A stretch of 6,455 nt of DNA from Syntrophaceae bacterium (lineage in GTDB: Bacteria; Desulfobacterota; Syntrophia; Syntrophales; UBA2185), in NCBI GenBank assembly GCA_017885225.1, contig JAFNGM010000125.1, forward strand, positions 225-6,679. Direction: 5' to 3'. The notes beneath the pieces were generated by a model that saw only the letters and a program-made list of their open reading frames with translations, did not search any database and was not told the DNA's origin. Made by a program: the position numbers and the translations under genes. This document shows positions 1-5,130 of the stretch, piece by piece. Every line of letters begins with the position of its first letter. The first letter of the stretch is position 1.

Positions 1-19
1 AATGCGCTCGCTACCGGAT

Positions 20-412
20 TCACTTGACCGTGACGACCGGACAGGGGGCTTCGAGAATCACATACTGGGCATTGGAGCCGAAGACGAATTTCCCAACTTT
101 TGATTTTTTTTCAATGCCCACGATGATTTCATCGATCTTGTGTTCTTTTGCAAATTGCACAAGGTCTTCTCCGGGCGAAAGCCCCCGAATCAACAGGTGC
201 ACCTCGCAGGGCACTTTCTCATTATCAAAAAAAGTTTTGATACCTTCGAGATCGCGCTCTGCTTTTCCGATGTCCTCCAACTGCCTCTCTGTACCTTTTA
301 CCATGGAGGTCAGTATGTACACTTTTGCGCCAAAGGCCCTGGCGTGCTTTTTTGCCACATCCAGAGCATTCTTGGCCGCACCGGATCCATCATACCCTAC
401 CGCTATCTTCAT
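20..412 (-). CDS. Universal stress protein, UspA family (130 aa)
   Basis: Small single-domain cytoplasmic protein of the UspA fold; family members bind ATP or act as stress-induced dimers, but the target of this one is unknown. The N-terminal strand MKIAVGYDGS (residues 1-10) carries the conserved Asp8. The C-terminal part has the family loop as G99-x2-K102-x9-G112-S113, followed by the usual ending APCPVVTVK. In ATP-binding members the second position of this loop is normally Gly, so Lys102 is a deviation. The start at 412 is chosen because AAAGGAG (425-419) lies 6 bases upstream. The same frame stays open to 514, but those extra 34 residues lack a good ribosome site and do not resemble the family. 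Length is typical (130-160 aa). It is transcribed away from the purine genes, and no convincing sigma-70 promoter was found for it. The family call is firm; the physiological role is not. Confidence 0.93.
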   Translation of the reverse strand: MKIAVGYDGSGAAKNALDVAKKHARAFGAKVYILTSMVKGTERQLEDIGKAERDLEGIKTFFDNEKVPCEVHLLIRGLSPGEDLVQFAKEHKIDEIIVGIEKKSKVGKFVFGSNAQYVILEAPCPVVTVK

Positions 413-566
413 GCTGATCTCCTTTCCCCAAAGGTTTCTTCCGGTACATAGTAAGACGAGAAAAATTGATATCCGATGAGTTAATTTGGTAGCATATTCA
501 AACGTTTTATGCAATTATTTCATCAAAATATTTTTTGAGGATCTTTTCCCATTTAGTTGTAAAAAA

Positions 567-597
567 GGATTCGAGGGTTCAAGGATTCAAGGGTTTG
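567..597. repeat. Two tandem 16-base units, GGATTCRAGGGTTYAA type
   Basis: Unit one (567-582) reads GGATTCGAGGGTTCAA. Unit two starts at 583 with GGATTCAAGGGTTTG and differs at only a few positions. Bases 573-586 are repeated in inverted orientation at 692-705 with 13 of 14 matching. This simple G/A-rich wording resembles degenerate intergenic repeats that recur in many deltaproteobacterial genomes, but that comparison is from memory and not a search. Confidence 0.65.
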
Positions 598-691
598 TTA
601 TCTGATGATTTTATCGATAAATATTCAGACATCATTGATTTGACTTCTGCCAAATCTTTAAATCCTTGCAGCTTCTTGGCATTTCACTCGC

Positions 692-719
692 ATCCTCGAA
701 CCCTCTAACCCTTGGAGTG
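692..719. repeat. Inverted partner of the 567-597 repeat
   Basis: The reverse complement of 692-705 is GAGGGTTCGAGGAT, matching 573-586 at 13 of 14 bases across a spacer of about 105 bases. The adjoining stretch 704-719 (TCTAACCCTTGGAGTG) recurs almost unchanged at 763-778 (TCCTAACCCTTGAGTG). The 105-base interior has no recognisable gene. Confidence 0.6.
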
Positions 720-740
720 CAAAAGATTAAACTTAAGTCT

Positions 741-754
741 TCGCCTTAAGGCGA
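741..754. promoter_or_regulatory. Perfect 14-bp palindrome TCGCCTTAAGGCGA
   Basis: The sequence equals its own reverse complement over all 14 bases. It lies about 50 bases upstream of the proposed purL -35 element. As DNA it could be an operator for a dimeric regulator. As RNA it would form a 5-bp stem with a TTAA loop, but only four T follow a few bases later, so it makes a poor terminator. It does not match the E. coli PurR operator (ACGCAAACGTTTGCGT). The symmetry is certain; function is inferred. Confidence 0.35.
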
Positions 755-762
755 TGGTTTTC

Positions 763-778
763 TCCTAACCCTTGAGTG
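763..778. repeat. Direct partial copy of 704-719
   Basis: TCCTAACCCTTGAGTG differs from the upstream copy by one substitution and one missing G. The two copies flank the palindrome at 741-754, so the palindrome sits between short direct repeats. Confidence 0.5.
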
Positions 779-800
779 GGACAACAAATACAATCCCGGG

Positions 801-829
801 TTGCTTTATCAAACACCTTTTGGTATTTT
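801..829 (+). promoter_or_regulatory. Candidate sigma-70 promoter for purL-purQ
   Basis: A -35-like TTGCTT (801-806) is followed, after exactly 17 bases, by TATTTT (824-829). TGG precedes it (821-823), giving an extended -10. Matches to consensus are 3/6 and 4/6, so the TGn extension and the spacing carry the call. Transcription would start near 836, giving a leader of about 90 bases. Confidence 0.4.
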
Positions 830-925
830 ACCGCACACCCACCTCATTGTCATTTCGACGGGAGCCGGTTCCTGCACGTGTGCGTGGGGAGGAGAAAGTG
901 AAAAGGGAAAAAGGATACACAGAAA

Positions 926-3904
926 ATGGCAGACAGAATTGAAATAGGATTCAAGGAAGACATCAGAGATGCCCACGGCGAAAAAATAAAGAAAAGAATC
1001 GTAGAACATTTGCACATCACTGTTGCTTCCGTGAAGACCATCGAAGTTCATACCATTGAGGGAAATTTAACGGCAGAGGAACTGGCAATGGCCGCTGCCG
1101 GCCCCCTTTCTGACCCGATCATACAGGGTTTTTCAATCAACAGCGGTCTCGCTGACCGTTTTGACTGGCTGATAGAAGTGGGGTACAGGCCCGGCGTTAC
1201 CGATAACGTGGGGAAAACCGCGAAAGAGGCTATAGAATTGCTTTTGGAAAATCCGTCAGACCGGCTTTGGGGAGTCTACACCTCAAGGCAGTATGTGATT
1301 GAGGGGCCGATCAGCAGGGAAGATGCGGAAAGAATTGCGTCGAGTCTGCTTGCCAATGACCTTATCGAACGCTCCACAATAGTAGACGGAAAATCCTGGG
1401 ACAAACAGAAAGGGATGTCCCCCCATGTGCCGCGTGTGATCGGGGAAGACCACCTGGTGGTCGAAGAAATCGATCTTGATGTCAGCGACAATATATTACT
1501 GAACATCAGCAGCGAGCGTGTGCTCGCCCTGAATTTGGATGAAATGAAGGCCCTCCGGAATTATCTGAGAAATGAAACAATTCTGGAGGAAAGAAAGAAA
1601 ATGGGCCTCGGTGAAAAAATGACCGATGCCGAGCTGGAATGTCTGGCCCAGACATGGTCAGAACACTGCAAACACAAGATATTCAACGCCCTTATCACAT
1701 ATGAGGATGAGCGGGGTCTGCGAAGGGATGTCGATTCCCTTTTCGACAGCTATATCAGAAGGTCCACAGAGGAGATCAGAAAAAGTCTGGGGATACACGA
1801 TTGGTGCCTTTCCGTGTTTGTCGATAATGCCGGAGTCGTAAAATTCAATGACGACTACAACCTGGTGTTCAAAGTAGAAACGCATAATTCACCCTCAGCC
1901 CTCGATCCCTACGGAGGCGCTCTTACAGGAATCGTCGGGGTGAACAGGGACCCCTTCGGCACCGGGAGGGGTGCCAGGCTCATCTTTAATACGGACATCT
2001 TCTGTTTTGCACCACCCACGTATGACAAACCACTCCCGAAGAGGATTCTCCATCCGAGACGCATTTACGAAGGGGTTCGGGAGGGCGTTGAGCACGGCGG
2101 GAACAAAAGCGGCATTCCCACGATCACCGGGTGCATCGTCTTTGATGAGCGATTCTTAGGGAAGCCCCTGGTCTACTGCGGAACGGGAGGGATCATGCCT
2201 TCTGTTGTCAACGGCGTTCCTGCGCATACAAAAGAGATTTTCCCCGGCGATGCGGTCATCATGGCGGGAGGCAGAATCGGAAAAGACGGGATTCATGGCG
2301 CCACGTTCTCTTCCGAAGAACTCCATGAGGGTTCCCCTGTGACGGCGGTCCAGATCGGCGATCCCATCACCCAGAAAAAGATGACTGATTTCCTCTTGAT
2401 TGCGAGAGACCGCGGGCTCTACCGATGCATTACCGATAACGGTGCGGGCGGTCTGTCTTCCTCGGTCGGTGAGACCGCGAGGCTCTCCGGCGGTTGTGAA
2501 ATAGACCTCAAAAAGGCGCCCTTAAAGTATCCCGGCTTGAACCCCTGGGAGATTCTCATCTCCGAATCGCAGGAGAGGATGACCCTGGCAGTCCCCCCGG
2601 GAAAGGTAGATAAATTCCTTGAGCTTGCCCGGATGATGGGCGTGGAGGCAACTGTTATCGGCAGATATACTGATTCAGGAATGTTTCATATCCTGTATGG
2701 AGAGAAAACAGTTGCCTATCTGAAGATGGACTTCCTCCACAGCGGGGTTCCCCAGATGCGCCTTTCTGCAAAGTGGTCGCCCCCTGTGCATCCGGAGCCG
2801 GATTTTCCCGAACCAGCAGACATGGGACAAGCATTGAAGGATATGCTTTCCCGGCTGAATATTTGCAGCAAGGAATCGGTTGTCAGGCAGTATGACCACG
2901 AAGTCCAGGGGGGGAGCGTGATAAAACCGCTTGTAGGCACCTCCAACGACGGTCCCAGCGACGCCGCAGTGATCCGGCCCGTCCTCGATTCCTTCGAAGG
3001 TGTGGTGGTGGCACACGGCATTTGTCCCCGTTACGGCGACATCGATACGTACCACATGGCTGCGTGCGCAATCGATGAGGCAATCAGGAATGCGATCGCC
3101 GTTGGTGGAAGCCTCACGCACATGGCCGGGCTTGATAACTTCTGCTGGTGCGATCCGGTCCAGTCTGAAAAGACGCCTGACGGCGCGTATAAACTGGCGC
3201 AGCTTGTCAGGGCGAATGAGGCGCTCTATGATTACACCAGTTCCTATGGAGTTCCCTGCATTTCGGGAAAAGACAGCATGAAGAATGACTACCATATCGG
3301 GAACGTAAAAATATCTATTCCCCCAACGCTTCTGTTTTCTACCATGGGAAAAATAGAAGATGTGCGGAAAACTATCACCATGGACGCGAAAAACCCGGGT
3401 GATCTGGTCTATGTCATGGGTGAGACATATCCAGAACTTGGCGGTTCCGAGTGGTACGCCATGCATGGCTACATCGGTAATCAGGTACCTAAGGTCAACG
3501 CGGAGAAAGCAAAAAAAATGTACACTGCCTTGCACATGGCTATCCAGGAAGGACTGGTGGCTTCCTGTCATGATTGCTCCGATGGAGGCCTGGGCGTTGC
3601 CCTCGCAGAGACAGCCTTCGCCGGCGGTCTGGGCATGGCGATCAATTGTGCGCATGTCCCCTCTTCCGGAATCGACCGTGATGACACACTGCTCTTTTCA
3701 GAGTCTCAGAGCAGGTTTGTTGTGACAATTCCACCCCCGGCAAAAGAAATGTTTGAGGCTCTTATGGAGGGAGCTGCCTTCAGTCACGTTGGAACGGTGC
3801 TCTCGGAAGGTCTATTAAAAATTGACGGAATTAGAGGCACCAGGATCGTTGAGGAGGATATTGGCGCATTAAAAGCGGCGTGGCAAAAGCCGCTGGACTT
3901 TTGA
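926..3904 (+). CDS. purL: Phosphoribosylformylglycinamidine synthase, fused PurS-PurL subunit (992 aa)
   Basis: Synthetase subunit of FGAM synthase, the fourth step of de novo purine synthesis: FGAR + glutamine-derived ammonia + ATP gives FGAM. Residues 1-155 are PurS-like and duplicated: the half with LSDPIIQGF (61-69) is echoed by GYRPGVTDNVGKTA (86-99) and LLANDLIE (141-148). A linker follows with the diagnostic WSEHCKHK (244-251). Next come two AIR-synthase-type ATPase/C-domain pairs: VETHNSPSALDPYGGA from 317, a DGIHGATFSS segment, then GTSNDGPSDAA (671-681), SGKDSMKN (780-787) and HDCSDGG (882-888). There is no glutaminase domain; that is the next gene. The length lies between small PurL (about 740 aa) and the single-chain large form (about 1,300 aa). 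Start: AAGGA (911-915) is 10 bases upstream and an in-frame stop at 899-901 excludes any extension. Odd point: Ser322 replaces the second His of the usual HNHP. Confidence 0.96.
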   Translation: MADRIEIGFKEDIRDAHGEKIKKRIVEHLHITVASVKTIEVHTIEGNLTAEELAMAAAGPLSDPIIQGFSINSGLADRFDWLIEVGYRPGVTDNVGKTAKEAIELLLENPSDRLWGVYTSRQYVIEGPISREDAERIASSLLANDLIERSTIVDGKSWDKQKGMSPHVPRVIGEDHLVVEEIDLDVSDNILLNISSERVLALNLDEMKALRNYLRNETILEERKKMGLGEKMTDAELECLAQTWSEHCKHKIFNALITYEDERGLRRDVDSLFDSYIRRSTEEIRKSLGIHDWCLSVFVDNAGVVKFNDDYNLVFKVETHNSPSALDPYGGALTGIVGVNRDPFGTGRGARLIFNTDIFCFAPPTYDKPLPKRILHPRRIYEGVREGVEHGGNKSGIPTITGCIVFDERFLGKPLVYCGTGGIMPSVVNGVPAHTKEIFPGDAVIMAGGRIGKDGIHGATFSSEELHEGSPVTAVQIGDPITQKKMTDFLLIARDRGLYRCITDNGAGGLSSSVGETARLSGGCEIDLKKAPLKYPGLNPWEILISESQERMTLAVPPGKVDKFLELARMMGVEATVIGRYTDSGMFHILYGEKTVAYLKMDFLHSGVPQMRLSAKWSPPVHPEPDFPEPADMGQALKDMLSRLNICSKESVVRQYDHEVQGGSVIKPLVGTSNDGPSDAAVIRPVLDSFEGVVVAHGICPRYGDIDTYHMAACAIDEAIRNAIAVGGSLTHMAGLDNFCWCDPVQSEKTPDGAYKLAQLVRANEALYDYTSSYGVPCISGKDSMKNDYHIGNVKISIPPTLLFSTMGKIEDVRKTITMDAKNPGDLVYVMGETYPELGGSEWYAMHGYIGNQVPKVNAEKAKKMYTALHMAIQEGLVASCHDCSDGGLGVALAETAFAGGLGMAINCAHVPSSGIDRDDTLLFSESQSRFVVTIPPPAKEMFEALMEGAAFSHVGTVLSEGLLKIDGIRGTRIVEEDIGALKAAWQKPLDF

Positions 3905-3952
3905 AAAAGATATTTTGTCAACACATTAATTGTACGTCAACGAGGAATCCAT

Positions 3953-4780
3953 ATGCCGAAAAGGGTTAAGTCGATCGTCATTACAGGAAACGGAACGAAC
4001 TGCGAAATGGAAATGGCCCACGCGTGCAGGCTTGCGGGTTCCGATGAAGTGGATATTGTCCATATCAGCATGCTGCTCTACGGCGAAAAAAGCCTCGATG
4101 ATTATCATTTCCTCAATCTTCCCGGGGGATTCCTCGACGGTGACGACCTGGGATCGGCAAAGGCAGGGGCGAACCGCATCCTTCACGCAAAGGTGAAAGG
4201 AAAATCGGAAATCCTGTACGACCAGTTCACCAGATTTATCGCGCAGGGCAAGCTTATCCTTGGCGTATGCAACGGCTTCCAACTATTGGTCAAGCTGGGG
4301 ATGCTCCCCGGCTTTGACGGTGATTACCGGACGCAGACGGTAACACTGACCTTCAACGATTCAGGCCGTTTTGAAGATCGATGGGTGTATCTTTGGATCA
4401 ACCATGATTCTCCATGCATCTTCACAAGAGATATAGGGGAGCTGTATCTCCCCGTACGGCATGGAGAGGGAAAATTTATCACGAAAGATGAGGACATTCT
4501 CGAGAGGCTGCACGATTCCCGCCAGGTCCCTGTTCACTACAGTCATCACGATTATGTGGATATCGCCATGGATTATCCTGCCAACCCCAACGGCTCCATA
4601 GACGGGATCGCCGGCATCTGCAACAGCACAGGGAGGATCTTCGGCCTCATGCCACATCCGGAAGCCTATCTCCACTGCACCAATCACCCCCGTTGGACCC
4701 GGGAGAAACTTCCCGAAGAAGGAATGGGACTTGACATCTTCAGGAACGCAGTGGATTTTGTCAGAAGAGAAAATATTTAA
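3953..4780 (+). CDS. purQ: Phosphoribosylformylglycinamidine synthase, glutaminase subunit PurQ (275 aa)
   Basis: Class I glutamine amidotransferase that hydrolyses glutamine and passes ammonia to the PurS-PurL subunit encoded just upstream. Visible motifs are GNGTNCE (12-18), PGGFLDGDDLGSAKAGA (from 57) and the nucleophile elbow GVCNGFQ with Cys106. PVRHGEGKF (from 167), NPNGS (211-215) and MPHPE follow, the last giving His235 and Glu237 to complete the Cys-His-Glu triad. At 275 aa it is longer than Bacillus PurQ (about 227 aa). With PurSL it totals 1,267 residues, close to the single-chain large PurL, so the pair looks like that enzyme split before its glutaminase domain. GAGG (3942-3945) lies 7 bases before the ATG. 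The 48-base gap to purL has no terminator, so the two are almost certainly one operon. Confidence 0.95.
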   Translation: MPKRVKSIVITGNGTNCEMEMAHACRLAGSDEVDIVHISMLLYGEKSLDDYHFLNLPGGFLDGDDLGSAKAGANRILHAKVKGKSEILYDQFTRFIAQGKLILGVCNGFQLLVKLGMLPGFDGDYRTQTVTLTFNDSGRFEDRWVYLWINHDSPCIFTRDIGELYLPVRHGEGKFITKDEDILERLHDSRQVPVHYSHHDYVDIAMDYPANPNGSIDGIAGICNSTGRIFGLMPHPEAYLHCTNHPRWTREKLPEEGMGLDIFRNAVDFVRRENI

Positions 4781-4888
4781 TCCATACCCTCAGCCTCATC
4801 GTTTTTTTTCTATGGTAAGAGGTTATTTTTTCTTCTTCGTCTATCGCAGTTTACTTACGGTGATGAATAACATACATCAACTTTTCTG

Positions 4889-4917
4889 TTGACAAACGGC
4901 ATAATACATCGTAAAAA
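4889..4917 (+). promoter_or_regulatory. Candidate promoter for the cimA leader
   Basis: A perfect -35 hexamer TTGACA (4889-4894) is followed after 17 bases by TAAAAA (4912-4917), which matches the -10 consensus at 4 of 6. Transcription would begin near 4924, giving a leader RNA of about 190 bases to the end of the terminator. An alternative -10, CATAAT (4900-4905), has no good -35 at the right distance. The start of the RNA bears on which leader ATG is used. Confidence 0.5.
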
Positions 4918-4930
4918 AAATCATAACTCT

Positions 4931-5026
4931 ATGGTTAAAGGATACACGAAACTCTTAATGAAACGAAACGCACCCCCAGCCCTGAACATTATTGCCATCG
5001 AGGGCATAATTAGGTTCCCGACATAG
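4931..5026 (+). CDS. Isoleucine-rich leader peptide of the cimA attenuator (31 aa)
   Basis: A short open frame that would report isoleucyl-tRNA supply rather than make a functional protein. Residues 20-27 read IIAIEGII: five Ile codons (ATT 4988, ATT 4991, ATC 4997, ATA 5006, ATT 5009) in eight positions, then RFPT and a TAG stop at 5024-5026. The stop lies inside the loop and stem of the first hairpin, as in proteobacterial ilv, leu and his leaders. The start is uncertain. ATG 4931 has no Shine-Dalgarno and would lie only a few bases from the predicted RNA start. In-frame ATG 4958 (22 aa) has AAAGGA (4937-4942), but 15 bases away, which is long. Either start includes all control codons. No Val cluster is present, and only one Leu codon lies just before the Ile run. 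The call rests on the Ile cluster plus the helices downstream. Confidence 0.75.
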   Translation: MVKGYTKLLMKRNAPPALNIIAIEGIIRFPT

Positions 5027-5036
5027 GAGACCTGAT
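5009..5036 (+). promoter_or_regulatory. Attenuator 1:2 hairpin (pause / anti-antiterminator)
   Basis: AGGTTCCC (5012-5019) pairs with GGAGACCT (5026-5033) around the loop GACATA, with one C-A mismatch and one G-U. Three further pairs extend it outward to 5009 and 5036. The left arm begins at the last Ile codon, so a ribosome stalled on Ile codons would cover it. The right arm is the same segment that forms the antiterminator. Confidence 0.7.
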
Positions 5037-5090
5037 ACTGGTGTAGTGTTTCAATAAAAATTAAGATCACGCAGAATCCGTTATCAGGTT
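5029..5090 (+). promoter_or_regulatory. Attenuator 2:3 antiterminator helix
   Basis: GACCTGATACTGG (5029-5041) pairs with CCGTTATCAGGTT (5078-5090): 12 of 13 positions pair (10 Watson-Crick and 2 G-U), with one C-U mismatch. The core of eight uninterrupted Watson-Crick pairs is ACCTGATA with TATCAGGT. The helix takes up most of the terminator's left arm, so the two cannot coexist, and it shares its left arm with the 1:2 hairpin. The 36-base loop (5042-5077) is A/T-rich. Confidence 0.75.
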
Positions 5091-5111
5091 ACCCTGGCAG
5101 CGGATTTTTTT
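5075..5111 (+). terminator. Intrinsic terminator of the cimA attenuator (3:4 hairpin)
   Basis: The left arm 5075-5088 and right arm 5093-5106 form a 14-position stem: AATCCG with CGGATT at the base, CAGG with CCTG at the top, two G-U and one T-A pair between them, and a single A-C mismatch. The loop is TTAC. Seven T follow (5105-5111), the first two shared with the stem base. It ends 19 bases before the cimA ATG, so it can only act on transcripts heading into cimA. Confidence 0.85.
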
Positions 5112-5130
5112 ATGAAAGAAGGAGGGATTT

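Larger units (their letters stand above)
413..925. other. Divergent intergenic region between usp and purL
   Basis: These 513 bases hold no credible protein gene. They contain the usp ribosome site, a low-complexity repeat cluster (567-597, 692-719, 763-778), a perfect 14-bp palindrome (741-754), a plausible purL promoter (801-829) and the purL leader of about 90 bases. I looked for a purine, PRPP or ZTP riboswitch core before purL and did not recognise one. AT-rich sequence at 480-560 probably contains the usp promoter, but no pair of hexamers stands out. Confidence 0.7.
4781..5130 (+). other. Intergenic leader region before cimA
   Basis: These 350 bases separate purQ from cimA. The first 100 (4781-4880) are T-rich with an eight-T run at 4802-4809 but no convincing stem in front of it, so purQ has no clear intrinsic terminator. 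A short dyad, TGATG (4861-4865) and CATCA (4875-4879), precedes the promoter candidate. From about 4924 onward the sequence forms the leader transcript of cimA, with a leader peptide and three competing helices, each listed separately. Confidence 0.8.

Noticed and set aside
24..479. Plus-strand open frame opposite the Usp gene
   Set aside because: Low-complexity Ser/Pro-rich product antisense to a clear Usp protein with a strong ribosome site.
413..514. Upstream extension of the Usp protein to an ATG at 514
   Set aside because: The extra 34 residues are not family-like and have no good ribosome site, whereas ATG 412 has AAAGGAG at 6 bases and starts exactly at the conserved first strand.
836..925. 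Purine, PRPP or ZTP riboswitch in the purL leader
   Set aside because: The leader is short and I could not find the conserved cores of these RNAs; only a minor GCACGTGTGC-like dyad is present.
898..942. Tiny GTG-started frame before purL
   Set aside because: AGGAG is only 3 bases from the GTG. The 14-residue product has no biased codons or downstream attenuator, and it overlaps the purL start.
809..1051. Minus-strand open frame across the purL start
   Set aside because: It overlaps the purL promoter region and N-terminus in antisense and has no recognisable features.
2675..3655. Long open frame of 326 codons on the minus strand inside purL
   Set aside because: It is antisense to a fully supported PurL frame with intact motifs across the same stretch. 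The predicted protein shows no recognisable domain, so it is a codon-bias shadow.
4783..4830. Intrinsic terminator for purQ at the T-rich tracts
   Set aside because: The only pairing seen is CCATA (4783-4787) with TATGG (4811-4815) across a 23-base loop, too weak and badly placed relative to the eight-T run.
4924..5111. T-box riboswitch before cimA
   Set aside because: No T-box sequence or specifier-loop arrangement is visible. The Ile-rich frame and the shared-arm helices fit ribosome-mediated attenuation instead.
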